Shown: positions 7,563 to 17,549, numbered from the stretch's first letter. The stretch is 64,000 bases of DNA from Methanohalophilus euhalobius (GCF_900215215.1 NZ_OBDR01000003.1:62001-126000), one strand, 5' to 3'. A program made the numbers and translations. Notes: a model not told the origin generated them from the sequence alone.

Positions 7563-8060
7563 ATGGACCCGTCCGAGGAAGTATTCAAGGGTATAAAGGA
7601 ATCAGGTATTGATTTTGTTGTCAGCGTACCGTGTGCCAACCTCCAGAAACTCATTCCCATGGTCGACAGTGATCCGGACATAATCCACGTTCCCGCCACC
7701 CGGGAGGAGGAAGGCATAGGAATCTGCGCCGGGGCCTATATGGGAGGGAAAAAACCGGCCATAATGATGCAAAATTCCGGAATGGGAAATTCCATCAATG
7801 CCCTGGCATCTCTCAATCGCCTATACAACATCCCTTTACTGATAATTATAAGTCACAGGGGAATTGAAGGAGAGCCCATCTGCGCCCAGGTACCAATGGG
7901 TGAAAAAACACCTCACCTACTCGAAGTCCTGGATATACCTGCATACAAACCACATCTTGTACAGGCCAAAAAAACCATCGAAAAAGCCACTAAAAAAGCA
8001 TTTGAAGAAGGAAAGCAAGCAGCTATCCTGTTGAGTATAGGTTTCTGGAGGGAATCATGA
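7563..8060 (+). CDS. comD: sulfopyruvate decarboxylase, alpha subunit
   Basis: This 165-residue protein is the N-terminal, pyrimidine-binding half of a ThDP-dependent decarboxylase. It has [18 protein letters not shown], then [20 protein letters not shown] with the Glu that activates thiamine diphosphate, and [16 protein letters not shown]. With ComE it decarboxylates sulfopyruvate to sulfoacetaldehyde in coenzyme M synthesis. The ATG at 7563 follows GGAATGAGG. Its stop overlaps the comE start (ATGA). Confidence 0.92.
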   Translation: MDPSEEVFKGIKESGIDFVVSVPCANLQKLIPMVDSDPDIIHVPATREEEGIGICAGAYMGGKKPAIMMQNSGMGNSINALASLNRLYNIPLLIIISHRGIEGEPICAQVPMGEKTPHLLEVLDIPAYKPHLVQAKKTIEKATKKAFEEGKQAAILLSIGFWRES

Positions 8061-8626
8061 TACGCTACGGTGCACTTGAGATTCTTGCTGAAAAAGAGGG
8101 AGATAAAGATACTCTGATCATTGCAAATATCGGATTCCCCTCAAAAGAATTATACGAAATATGTGACAGAAAGGCAAATTTCTACATGCTTGGTTCAATG
8201 GGCCTTTCTTCTTCCATCGGGCTCGGGCTGGCCCTGGCAAGACCGGACAGGAAAGTTCTCGCAATTGATGGTGATGGGTCGGTCCTGATGAATATGGGAA
8301 GCCTGGCAACAATAGCCAACCAGCATCCGGATAATTATCTCCTTGTAATCATCGATAACGGTGCATATGGCTCTACGGGCAATCAAATAACTGCGACAGC
8401 AGGATTGACAGACCTCAAAGAAGTTGCTTTGGGAGCCGGCGTACAAAATGTTGCCATGGTGTCCGATAAGTCAGACCTTAAAGAGAAACTGGATACAATG
8501 GATAGTGGTGTCCTGGTAGTAAAGACCGAACCCGGCAACAAGAAGGTGCCTGTTATCCACCTCTGTCCTGCAGATATAATTAAGCGGTTTATGGAGATAT
8601 CCTCTCCACCATCCCATTCAAGATGA
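8057..8626 (+). CDS. comE: sulfopyruvate decarboxylase, beta subunit
   Basis: This 189-residue protein is the C-terminal, pyrophosphate-binding half of the decarboxylase. It has [18 protein letters not shown] and the ThDP motif [15 protein letters not shown] with [11 protein letters not shown] at the end of the motif. It is translationally coupled to comD. Its last 38 nt overlap the 3' end of the convergent marker-16 gene on the other strand, an unusually tight arrangement. Confidence 0.92.
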   Translation: MIRYGALEILAEKEGDKDTLIIANIGFPSKELYEICDRKANFYMLGSMGLSSSIGLGLALARPDRKVLAIDGDGSVLMNMGSLATIANQHPDNYLLVIIDNGAYGSTGNQITATAGLTDLKEVALGAGVQNVAMVSDKSDLKEKLDTMDSGVLVVKTEPGNKKVPVIHLCPADIIKRFMEISSPPSHSR

Positions 8627-9869
8627 ATGTACCGTCCTTTATACTGTCCCTTAATTTTTCAGCCATTATGAGTGCACGTTTGCGATCTGACTGGCGCACA
8701 ACAATAGGGACATCCATATTTTTCCCTTCATAATCGAATTTAAGACTGCCCAGGTCTGCCCTGAAAACATCGCTACATAGAGTGGAGCAGAGACCGCAGT
8801 TAAAGCATGTGTGCCTGTTCAGTACTACTTTGTCCCCGTTGAAATAGATTGATTCCATAGGACATTTTTTCATGGGTTCACATACATCACATCCACGACA
8901 TTTGCCGGGATTGAAAGCTACCTCAATATCTACATCTTTCCATGCATCTGCATAACTTGTTATTGCAACCTTTACCCTGCGATCAGCATCCATCACAGGA
9001 AGCGGGATTTCACCATCTGTTTGCCTTATAGCATCGAATACTGAATCATCAACTACAGGCACTGCAACTGCCCAGGAAACAATGCATTCCGGACCTGCAG
9101 ACGTAGCAAAACCTCCCATATAATCAGCCTCCATGGAATGCATATCCGCAGTTGCTATCAGATTGGGTTTTTCCGGGCTGCTACGCGTTCCTGAACCCAG
9201 GATGAAACCTTCCGCACCATTGAGAAGAATGCGACTTCCCACGCCGATACCATGGAGCTGTGGGTCGTTCTTTACAGGGTTTATTTGCCCACACCCCGAC
9301 AGGGTGGCTTCGGTGGCATCTGGTGCAAAAGTGGTTGCATGGAAAATAGTGGAAACAGTAGACGGAGAAAAATTCACAAAGGCACTGTAATTCTTAAATG
9401 CATGACGCGTTGCAAACAGCCGGGCGTATGGCATATCTTCAATGGATACTGTATCTGAATATTTCTTCCCTTCATCGGTAACTACATCGACATCCACAGG
9501 ATTACCTTCCACAATATCCCGGAAAAGGTGGCCTCCTCCGTAATTTTCCCTATCATGGCTGTGTGCAGTACCAAAAACCATCAAGTCCAGGATACCCAGC
9601 CTTTCATTGGGACATGGACCCACATGGGAATCCACTCCATTTATGGTTACAGCTGATGCGCGGGTGAATTTTTCCCCGGTTTTTACCGGAAATGAGAGGA
9701 CTGCATAAGTTCCACTCATTATCGCTCTGGTGGCAGCAGTCACCACATCAACATCCCCAAAACCAACATCATCCCCTGCATCAATTATATCACAAACTTC
9801 CTGAGAGGTGAGAACTGTTGCTTCTTTACGGTTAATTTTCTCAAGAATAGGCCCTACTTCCCGCTCCAT
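8589..9869 (-). CDS. methanogenesis marker 16 metalloprotein (DUF39 plus ferredoxin domain); probable sulfur insertion in coenzyme M synthesis
   Basis: This 426-residue protein has a DUF39-type N-terminal domain with conserved Cys sites (SHVGPCPNERLG and LSGCGQINPVKNDP). A C-terminal two-cluster ferredoxin-like part follows (CRGCDVCEPMKKCP and CFNCGLCSTLC). DUF39 proteins include the enzyme that turns aspartate semialdehyde into homocysteine. From memory, the marker-16 homolog in Methanocaldococcus has been proposed to make coenzyme M from sulfoacetaldehyde by reductive sulfur transfer. Its position against comE supports that. I chose the ATG at 9869, preceded by GAGGAA and directly after the stop of the upstream gene; an in-frame ATG at 9902 would overlap it. 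Confidence 0.82.
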   Translation of the reverse strand: MEREVGPILEKINRKEATVLTSQEVCDIIDAGDDVGFGDVDVVTAATRAIMSGTYAVLSFPVKTGEKFTRASAVTINGVDSHVGPCPNERLGILDLMVFGTAHSHDRENYGGGHLFRDIVEGNPVDVDVVTDEGKKYSDTVSIEDMPYARLFATRHAFKNYSAFVNFSPSTVSTIFHATTFAPDATEATLSGCGQINPVKNDPQLHGIGVGSRILLNGAEGFILGSGTRSSPEKPNLIATADMHSMEADYMGGFATSAGPECIVSWAVAVPVVDDSVFDAIRQTDGEIPLPVMDADRRVKVAITSYADAWKDVDIEVAFNPGKCRGCDVCEPMKKCPMESIYFNGDKVVLNRHTCFNCGLCSTLCSDVFRADLGSLKFDYEGKNMDVPIVVRQSDRKRALIMAEKLRDSIKDGTFILNGMVERISP

Positions 9870-9870
9870 A

Positions 9871-11895
9871 TTATTCCTCAGTATCTTTTGTGTTTTTTTC
9901 ACTTAGATCCGTGAAAAAGTCTCCTATTTCTTTCATATCTTCATGACTTCCCAGTAACACAAGAATATCCCCTTCCAGAATACGTATATCCCCTCCGGGA
10001 TTTGTGATAATTTCCACCCCTCTCCTAATTGCCAGGACTGTAATTCCGAATCGTTGTCTGAGGGAAAGGTCTTCAAGGGTCATCCCTACCACATCAGCCC
10101 TCTGTGGCACACGGAGAGAGACTATATTCACATCCGGGATGTCAAACTGCATTTTCTCATAACTTAAGGGGTTATGCGAAATACTGCGAAACATGTCATA
10201 TCCATCAGCTCTGACATCTTCTATAAATTTTTTTATCTGGTCCTCCGGAACAAGGTAACGTCTGAGCAGGCGGACAAATATTTCCACAGAAGTTTCAAAT
10301 TCTTCCGGTATAACCTCATTAGCCCCCTGTTCATAGAGTGGACCCATCTCCTGTAAATAACGTGTTCGTGCAATGATATGAATGTTGGGGTTCATTTTCC
10401 TTGCAAGCCAGATTACTCTGCGGGTTGCCGTTGCATCGGAGATACCAACAATCATTATTTTTGCCGAATCAATATCAGCCTTTTCGAGTACACCTTCCTG
10501 GGTCGCATCCCCATAAAAAATATTTTCTCCTTTTGAAATACCTTCTCTTACACTTTCTGGATTGGTTTCAATAACCAGATAAGGAATACCCGCTGCCTTT
10601 GCAGCTTTTGCCACTGTTTTACCATTAAAACCAAAACCTACGATGATAAGATGGGAAGACATTTTTTCCTTTTTATCGTACATCTTTGTGACATCTTTAC
10701 GGGCAAAACCGTACTTGAGCTGATGTGGTATAGGTAGTTTGAGAATATTGGCAGCCACAGAAGGAGAATAGGAAATGGAAAAGGAAGTAGCTGCCATTGT
10801 GAGAATGGAAATATCCAGAAACATTTGGTATAGGTAGTTGTCCAGGAGACCATACTCAACCCCGAAATTTGAAAGGACGAAAGAGAATTCACCCACCTGA
10901 GCAAGTGCCATACCGGTTAGAATGGAATTGCGAAGGGGATATCCCAGAACAATAGAAACAAAACCACTGACAATTCCCTTGAATAACATAACCCCAATAG
11001 TTACAAGTAATATAAGTAAGGAGTTTTCCAGAAAAAATTGTACATTAAGCAGCATTCCTATTGATACGAAAAAAATACTCAAAAAAACATCCTTAAAGGG
11101 CAGAATATTGTTCAGTGCCTGATGACTGTATTCAGATTCAGATATCACAAGGCCTGCAAGGAAAGCCCCCAATGCCAGGGACAGTCCCGCCCTGTAAGTA
11201 AGCATGGCAATAGATAGACATATGACAATCACAGACAGCAAGAACATTTCAGGATTACGGGTTTTGATAATGTGATGTAGGATATGGGGGATCAGCCATC
11301 TGGCAAAAAACATAATGAATATAATAATTGCCAGAGATTTCAGAAGAATCATAATAATTGAGTTTGCATCATTTCCACCAACCCCTGCCAAAAACGGAGT
11401 TGCCACAATCATTGCCACTACAATGACATCCTGGAACAATAATATAGAAAGGATTGTGCGACCGTGCAAGCTATGCAATTCGGCTCTTTTTTGGAGTGTC
11501 TTGAGCACAATTGCTGTACTGCTCAGAGATATCAAAAAGCCCAGGAAAAGGGATTCACTGAAACCAAAACCAAGATATGTAGCTGCAAAAAGAGTTCCAA
11601 GGGTTGTAAAAAGAACCTGAAGTCCTCCTCCAAGTATCACAGAACGCTTCATATTCCAGAGTTCTTTTAGAGATAATTCCATTCCGATGGTAAACAGCAA
11701 AAGAATAATGCCTATCTCAGCAAGGATATTGATATCATCAGGATTATTTATGAATCCCAGCCCATCAGGACCCACCAGAATACCAGTTACCAGAAACCCG
11801 ACTATAATAGAAATATGAAGTTTGTTACATATATAAAGCACAAAAATAGATATTCCAAAAACAATGATAATATCATTAAGTATAGCCAATTCCAT
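9871..11895 (-). CDS. Kef-type cation/proton antiporter with RCK (TrkA) domains
   Basis: The protein is 674 residues. The first roughly 390 form a CPA2-type antiporter domain with about 12 membrane helices (for example GFLVTGILVGPDGLGF near the N-terminus). A Rossmann RCK domain follows (HLIIVGFGFNGKTVAKAA) and then a TrkA-C domain near the C-terminus (ILEGDILVLLGSHEDMKE). It should exchange K+ or Na+ for protons under nucleotide control. It lies immediately upstream of the marker-16 gene with no gap, probably in one transcript, though a functional link is not obvious. Confidence 0.9.
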   Translation of the reverse strand: MELAILNDIIIVFGISIFVLYICNKLHISIIVGFLVTGILVGPDGLGFINNPDDINILAEIGIILLLFTIGMELSLKELWNMKRSVILGGGLQVLFTTLGTLFAATYLGFGFSESLFLGFLISLSSTAIVLKTLQKRAELHSLHGRTILSILLFQDVIVVAMIVATPFLAGVGGNDANSIIMILLKSLAIIIFIMFFARWLIPHILHHIIKTRNPEMFLLSVIVICLSIAMLTYRAGLSLALGAFLAGLVISESEYSHQALNNILPFKDVFLSIFFVSIGMLLNVQFFLENSLLILLVTIGVMLFKGIVSGFVSIVLGYPLRNSILTGMALAQVGEFSFVLSNFGVEYGLLDNYLYQMFLDISILTMAATSFSISYSPSVAANILKLPIPHQLKYGFARKDVTKMYDKKEKMSSHLIIVGFGFNGKTVAKAAKAAGIPYLVIETNPESVREGISKGENIFYGDATQEGVLEKADIDSAKIMIVGISDATATRRVIWLARKMNPNIHIIARTRYLQEMGPLYEQGANEVIPEEFETSVEIFVRLLRRYLVPEDQIKKFIEDVRADGYDMFRSISHNPLSYEKMQFDIPDVNIVSLRVPQRADVVGMTLEDLSLRQRFGITVLAIRRGVEIITNPGGDIRILEGDILVLLGSHEDMKEIGDFFTDLSEKNTKDTEE

Positions 11896-12515
11896 AAAAA
11901 TGAATTATGAAAAGATATCTAATAAAGATATTCATTTCAGAGATTTCTAAAACTGGAAGCAAGCCCATTCTAAATACTAGAAATACAGTGGTTTTGCAGG
12001 ACAAAATCCTTATGTGGCCGATGCCAAACAATCTATAGAGGATTCTGATCAACGTTCCTCTTCCAGAACTTCTATAAAATTTGTTCTTATTATCACTCTA
12101 CTAGCCTGTTTCCCGGACAATTATTCTGAAATATCTGCTTATTTTTAGATAGCTTCCGCCCTCAGTCCACCACCTTTTTTCTTTTTAACATCCTCATTTG
12201 ATGCAAATTGAAACAAAACGCCGTCACCATCATCGCATTAATTCACAGATTTAATGGGAGTTCCAAATTTTCAATCTGAAACAAAACACATTCATGACCT
12301 TTGTGTTTTTATGACCAAAATTACATTAGCAAAAAATCAATGTAATAAATAATAATATGTCAACAAGAATAAAGGGAAAGGCCCTTTACAGAGCCTAAAT
12401 TTAGCTGTTTTATATTCCTTCTCTTCATAAATTATCCTTGAACAGGTAATGGCAGGTTTAGGGGATTTTATGCAATTATCTGGCTACAGGTCTTGGTTCA
12501 GGACGCCTGTGGGCA
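11896..12515. other. non-coding stretch with a dispersed repeat and possible gene remnant
   Basis: No intact gene is visible. A short plus-strand frame at about 11990-12150 (reading NPYVADAKQSIEDSD, then TSIKFVLIITLLACFPDN and ending TAG) looks protein-like but has no start or recognisable family; it may be debris. The dispersed hairpin repeat occupies about 12241-12352. A perfect 6-bp hairpin (AAAGGG/CCCTTT, 12371-12387) may help end the aglB transcript. Confidence 0.5.
12241..12352 (-). repeat. dispersed hairpin repeat, copy A
   Basis: The minus strand of this segment aligns over about 110 bp with 31835-31946. Shared blocks include AATGTAATTTTGG, AACACAAAGG and GGAACTCCCATTA. The hairpin (12260-12282) reads GTTTCAGAT...ATTTGGAAC in this orientation, with two positions pairing as G-U on the minus-strand RNA. 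Copies B and C pair perfectly with different bases, so the fold is conserved. Confidence 0.65.
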
Positions 12516-14876
12516 TTATAATAAATCATTTCTCAGCCGGTTTCCTGAAATTACATCTTCTTCAGTAACCTCTACTTCTTTAATCATACTTGTGTTTGCA
12601 TCTGCTGTGATACTATAGTTTTCTACTTTAGCATTGTATGGTGTGCCTGTTGTTGAATATGGGAGGGTTAACTCATACCATCCAGATTCATTTGTGGTAG
12701 CTGTATTCCAGTATTCAAAAATGCGTCCATTACTCAGGGTTACATTTGTTTTTGCATGGACTTCCCTGTCAGGTCTGGCAAACCCTTCAACTGTGGCGCC
12801 GGGTACATATTCAAAAATTTTGATGTTACTGATGTTTTCATAGTTATCGATTCTGGATCCAAGATGCATACTCTGAGAAGTACTGTTGGATTCATATATC
12901 AGCCGGAGATTGCTAATTTGTGCGGTGTCTGAAATATGTAATTTTGCCAGGTTCGTATCCATGAATTGCTCACTCATGTAAAATCTTTCGAATTCATTAT
13001 TAGTAAAAGAATTACCTGTTGCAATATTCATTATATGTGTGAACTTTTCTGCAACCATTGAAGTGTCAGTGATTACATATCTTACATTTCTTTTCTTCAA
13101 TATTGATACGCATTCCGATTCATTTGAACTTGCAAAAAATCTGGCTGAATCTTTCAGTCCTGTCTGGAAATTATTGGCAACAGGCGGTCTTTCTGCCATA
13201 TAGAGAATCCAGTTCCCATAGTCCCACCAGCTTAAGACCCCGTATTCAGGTTTTTCTACAGGGTCCAGATAATATGATGTTTTTGGGCTGTTGGATTCCA
13301 GCCAGTCAAGGGATTCCTCCCAGTCAGATGGTGGAACCCCGGGGTTTGTCAGGATACTGATAGTAGGTCCAAAGAATAGCAAGCCTACAACTAAAATAAA
13401 TATTATTGAAATGCATGTGCCATACCCAATTTGCCAGAAAGAAATATTAGATGATGTGTTTTTTGACCGTTTTTTCTTTTTCTTTTTGTCCTTGTCTGAG
13501 TCATCCTTAAAAAGATCAAAGACTGCAATTATAAAGTATCCTGTTAATATTGCGATGTTTATGGAGAGCAGATATGTAAACCTTGTCTGGGATAATGCAA
13601 GTATTGTTACAATAAAGGACCAGATTATGAAGAATACCATTTCCGGGGGATATTTATCTTTGATTGCATTTCTGAGGATAAGGCTAAAACCAATTACTGC
13701 AGTTATGCTGAATATGACGAAGGTATGCCAGAGAGGGGTTAATGTAAAACCATCGTCATAGATGAGCGGCTGTGCTTCGGTGATCATTCCGAGGACTTCT
13801 CCCCATCCTAAAAGATAGAGAAGGCCTGAAGTCAGGCTTTGATATAACTCCGGTGAGATGAATGAAAGAGCCGCTGTTCCGGTACCGGCCACCATTATGA
13901 CAACCACAGGATAGTACCACCATTTCAGACCCTTTGAGCCGATAATCCAGGAGATTGCTCCAAGTACAATTATGGATGCCAATAGGACCGCCACATACAG
14001 TACGTGGAACCAGGAAAGGAACATTCCGCTGAATTCGTAACCCGGGCGGATCAGGGTGGAGATGAAAGGTGTGATAACAATAAGGGTCACCAGGTAGGTG
14101 GTGAGTGTATTGATCACAAGATATTCGGAGGATACCTTCTGCCGTAGATCTAGCATGAACTGGACCAGCGCATACAGTACAATCAGGCCGATAAATATGG
14201 GCGATCCCAGCCATGTGAATACAGAAAGAGCCAGGACGATGCCTGCGGCCCCTGCAAAAACCAGTGGTTTTGCAATTGACCTCTGTGAACCTATTTTTTT
14301 GATGCTGGAGAATGAAAGATTTGCATCCTTTCCGTACTTCAGGGAGAGCATGAAAAGGGCATATGCGGTTGTAGAGAGCAGGATTTCGGCCACGTGATGA
14401 TCGGTAGCCCCAACTCTTGAGACTGCCAGGTGCGCCGGTATAAGGGAAATTACAGCCGCACTTAAGAGGGCTGTCCTTTTATCAAAGAGGCTGGAGGCAA
14501 TAATATAGATGGGTATGATGGTCAATGCTCCCAGCAGGGCGGGAAAAATAGCACCTGCGACCTCGATAGTATGGATGTCCGGGTTCCCGAAACCAAGTAC
14601 CATAGCAAACAACGCAGCTGCCTGATCATAAAGGGGAGGCCAGCCTATATCAAAACCATATGGGTAATTAAGATATGAATCAAAGGTTAAAGTAGAGGGA
14701 AAGTTCAGAGTAGTGTATATAATTCGTCTCATGTGGTAAAAAGGATCCATCCCGGTAAAGGTTACCTTTCCATCTGCAAAAACTGTCAACGAGGAAATTG
14801 CTCTGATGGCAAAGGATGCCAGTACCAGAAATAAAAGTGTTAGTTTGCTGTGTATAATTTGGTTGCGATCGATCAT
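12516..14876 (-). CDS. aglB: oligosaccharyltransferase AglB (STT3 family)
   Basis: This 786-residue membrane protein transfers lipid-linked glycan to Asn in N-X-S/T sequons of S-layer and other secreted proteins. About 13 membrane helices precede the soluble catalytic region that holds SWWDYGNWILY near residue 550, the STT3 signature. GMDPFYHMRR near the N-terminus carries the first acidic catalytic motif. A TATA box sits at about 14918-14930. An in-frame ATG at 14918 lies inside that box, so I place the start at 14876 (MIDRNQ). It flanks the polysaccharide and glycosyltransferase region. Confidence 0.93.
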   Translation of the reverse strand: MIDRNQIIHSKLTLLFLVLASFAIRAISSLTVFADGKVTFTGMDPFYHMRRIIYTTLNFPSTLTFDSYLNYPYGFDIGWPPLYDQAAALFAMVLGFGNPDIHTIEVAGAIFPALLGALTIIPIYIIASSLFDKRTALLSAAVISLIPAHLAVSRVGATDHHVAEILLSTTAYALFMLSLKYGKDANLSFSSIKKIGSQRSIAKPLVFAGAAGIVLALSVFTWLGSPIFIGLIVLYALVQFMLDLRQKVSSEYLVINTLTTYLVTLIVITPFISTLIRPGYEFSGMFLSWFHVLYVAVLLASIIVLGAISWIIGSKGLKWWYYPVVVIMVAGTGTAALSFISPELYQSLTSGLLYLLGWGEVLGMITEAQPLIYDDGFTLTPLWHTFVIFSITAVIGFSLILRNAIKDKYPPEMVFFIIWSFIVTILALSQTRFTYLLSINIAILTGYFIIAVFDLFKDDSDKDKKKKKKRSKNTSSNISFWQIGYGTCISIIFILVVGLLFFGPTISILTNPGVPPSDWEESLDWLESNSPKTSYYLDPVEKPEYGVLSWWDYGNWILYMAERPPVANNFQTGLKDSARFFASSNESECVSILKKRNVRYVITDTSMVAEKFTHIMNIATGNSFTNNEFERFYMSEQFMDTNLAKLHISDTAQISNLRLIYESNSTSQSMHLGSRIDNYENISNIKIFEYVPGATVEGFARPDREVHAKTNVTLSNGRIFEYWNTATTNESGWYELTLPYSTTGTPYNAKVENYSITADANTSMIKEVEVTEEDVISGNRLRNDLL

Positions 14877-14917
14877 AGGCTCAGCCCAATAGCATTCTGG
14901 CTGATTATAGATCTGCA

Positions 14918-14930
14918 CATATAAATATAT
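14918..14930 (-). promoter_or_regulatory. TATA box of aglB
   Basis: On the minus strand, ATATATTTATATG lies about 45 bp before the chosen ATG (14876), predicting a leader of about 20 nt. It decides against the in-frame ATG at 14918. Confidence 0.5.
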
Positions 14931-15243
14931 TTCCAGGTCATCTAAATAATATATAACAATCTTTTAATATCTAAAATTTCATTCTCTATCTTCCCTGATG
15001 TAGGTATGTATATCTGAATAGTGGATGCAGATCTAAAAACAATAATATTATGATGGTGCAGGATTTCTCTCGCATAAATGTGGGTGGCTGTGAATGTACT
15101 GTTTAAAGAGAGATTATGAAACCAATAGTATATATTTATATAACAAAAAATATTCAATTGTGTGTAATGTGTTCCCAATCAAAAGGTAATAATTGAGTGA
15201 ATCATCAATGGATTGAGGTCATAAATATTAAAGGAGAAAATTC
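14919..15243. other. divergent promoter region between aglB and the epimerase gene
   Basis: No credible gene is present. The stretch carries the aglB TATA box at its left end, a second TATA-like run (TATATATTTATATAAC, about 15129-15144) oriented toward the epimerase gene, and an AAGGAG ribosome binding site 8 nt before the ATG at 15244. Confidence 0.5.
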
Positions 15244-16470
15244 ATGAAATGGAAAAATCGGAATGTGTTGATTACAGGTGTAAGTGGTTTTGTGGGCTCT
15301 TACCTGGCCCGGTATCTTATTGATTAGGAGGCAAATGTATACGGGCTTATCAGAAGAAAAGCAGACGGTACAATTCCAAAAAATATAAGCTACAAAAATA
15401 TCCAGAATGGAATTAATTTTGTTGAAGGAAACCTTGAGGATATCACGGGATTAGCTCATGCTCTGGATGTTTCACAACCGGATGTGATCTTCCATCTGGC
15501 AGCTCAATCCTTTGTACCCCGATCATTTTCACACCCCATTGAAACATCTCAGATTAATTCACTTGGTACACATAATTTATTAGAGGCAGTGCGAATTAAA
15601 GGAGTAAATCCTACTATTGTCTTTGCAGGATCCTCCGAGGAATACGGCCTTGTGTTTAATTCAGAAGAACATTACAGCCTTATGAAAGAAAAATATGGCA
15701 AAATATTCCCGGAACCTGAGATCCCTGAAGTCCCCATAAAAGAAACAAACCCCCTTCGTCCAATGTCTCCCTATGCTGTCAGCAAGGTATATGGTGATTA
15801 TCTGATGAGGAATTATCATTATACATATGGTCTTAACACTGTCGTATCAAGAGCATTCAATCATGAAGGAGCAGGCAGGGGTATCATGTTTGTTACATCA
15901 GTTGTGACAAACCAGGTAGCGGAATTAAAATCCGGAAATCTGGACAAAATAACCATCGGAAATGTCAATGCATTTCGTGATTGGTCTCATGTGATGGATA
16001 TAATTAATGGTTATTGTGTACTTGCTGACAAGGGCCAGTATGGGGATGTGTACAATCTGGGATCCATGCGCACAACATCTGTGCTGTCCTATATCCTCCT
16101 GAGTCTTGAAAATGCAGGTATGCCTGTTGACAGAATTGAAAGTATGAATAACAATAAAGTTATTGATAATCCAATTGATCGGGATTACTCTGAATTTTAT
16201 GGTGTAGCCTTTGAGAAAACCAACGTTGATAAAATGCTTCTTGAGGGTTCACTGGAATTCTTACTTGAGGATAAAGGGATAATTGCTCACTGCGGTGAGA
16301 AGAGGGTCCCTATTGAATTTAATCCGGAAAGATTCAGACCTTCTGAAGTTCCAATTCTCTTTGCTGATACGACAAAGGTGCAGGAACTTGGATTTAAGGC
16401 TACATACAGTGTTGAAGATATCATAAGAGACCAACTTAACTATTTTCTGGATGAGAAGAAGAGAGCATGA
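15244..16470 (+). CDS. GDP-mannose 4,6-dehydratase/GDP-6-deoxy-mannose reductase-like protein interrupted by in-frame TAG
   Basis: The extended SDR reading frame begins at an ATG after AAGGAG and encodes the NAD-binding start NVLITGVSGFVGSYLARYLI. A TAG occurs at codon 28 (15325-15327), where relatives continue without a break (LID-TAG-EANVYGLIRR). Downstream the frame is intact for 380 codons, including HLAAQSFVPRS, the catalytic SPYAVSKVYGD (YxxxK) and RAFNHEGAGRG, typical of GDP-mannose dehydratase/reductase enzymes. TAG is not a stop in any other gene here, and Methanosarcinaceae often decode it as pyrrolysine. The gene may be translated with pyrrolysine, or be a fresh nonsense mutant, or restart internally. 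It overlaps the next gene by 4 nt. Confidence 0.75.
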
Positions 16471-17549
16471 AGATAGCAATATTTCATGATTATTTCGGAG
16501 CTATTGGAGGCGGGGAAAAGGTTGTTTCCACTATCTCTGATTTATTTGATGCAGATGTAATTACTACAGACACCGACGCGGTGGATAAACTGGGTTTAAA
16601 GGGGAATGTAATCTCCCTGGGAAGTACCAGAAAAATCCCTCCATTAAAGCAGATATCTGCAACCAGGAAATTCTATTTCAGTGATTTTTCTGAAGAATAT
16701 GATTTTTCGATTTTCACCGGTAACTGGAGCCATTATGCAGCTCATACGCACCATCCGAATATGTGGTATTGCTATACTCCTGTCAGGGCCTTTTACGATC
16801 TATATGACAATTTTTTGCAAAGACAGAATTTTGTAAAAAGACAATTATTCAGAGCCTGGGTGTATGGCCACCGGCATCTGGATCAACATTCTGTGAAAGA
16901 TATTGACAATATAGTTACTATATCAGGGAATGTCCAGAGGCGAATTAAGAAATATCATAAAAGAGATTCCGAGATAATTTATCCTCCAATTGATGTTTCT
17001 ATGTTCAGGTGTGAGGAATATGGCGATTTCTGGCTTTCTGTGAATAGATTGTATCCTGAAAAAAGAATTGATTTACAAATAGAGGCTTTTAGGAAAATGC
17101 CTGATGAAAAACTTGTAATTGTAGGCGGGTATGCAAAAGGGGATCATGCGGAAAGCTATGCCAGAACCCTGTATAATGACCTTCCCGAAAATATTAAAAT
17201 AATTGGGGAAATTAAGGATGATGAACTTAGAGATCTCTATTCCAGATGCAGAGGTTTCATTTGCACTGCCATTGATGAAGATTTTGGACTAACCCCTGTA
17301 GAAGCAATGGCAAGTGGAAAGCCGGTTGTTGCAGTAAATGAGGGAGGCTTTATGGAGACGGTAACGGAGGATACAGGTCTACTGGTTGATGCAAATTATA
17401 GAAGTATCAAAGAGGCTGTACAACTCATATCGAAGGAACCTGATATGTACCGGGATGCATGCATTGAGCGTTCAAAAATGTTCGATGTATCAATCTTTGA
17501 AAAACAGATTAAAAATGTGATTAATAATGGTCTTCAAGCACCTGAATAA
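16467..17549 (+). CDS. glycosyltransferase family 4
   Basis: The protein is 360 residues with the two-Rossmann GT-B layout. The N-terminus is MKIAIFHDYFGAIGGGEKVV. The donor-binding half has SVNRLYPEKRIDLQIEAFRK, and AIDEDFGLTPVEAMASGKPV contains the E-x7-E-type nucleotide-sugar motif. It likely transfers mannose, rhamnose or a similar sugar from a nucleotide donor during surface-polysaccharide assembly. It is coupled to the GDP-sugar enzyme upstream (ATGA) and overlaps the exporter permease by 23 nt. Confidence 0.9.
   Translation: MKIAIFHDYFGAIGGGEKVVSTISDLFDADVITTDTDAVDKLGLKGNVISLGSTRKIPPLKQISATRKFYFSDFSEEYDFSIFTGNWSHYAAHTHHPNMWYCYTPVRAFYDLYDNFLQRQNFVKRQLFRAWVYGHRHLDQHSVKDIDNIVTISGNVQRRIKKYHKRDSEIIYPPIDVSMFRCEEYGDFWLSVNRLYPEKRIDLQIEAFRKMPDEKLVIVGGYAKGDHAESYARTLYNDLPENIKIIGEIKDDELRDLYSRCRGFICTAIDEDFGLTPVEAMASGKPVVAVNEGGFMETVTEDTGLLVDANYRSIKEAVQLISKEPDMYRDACIERSKMFDVSIFEKQIKNVINNGLQAPE

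Noticed and set aside
14942-15178. Minus-strand open frame of 78 codons between aglB and the epimerase gene
   Set aside because: Low-complexity, AT-driven composition, no ribosome binding site, and it overlaps the promoter elements of both flanking genes.
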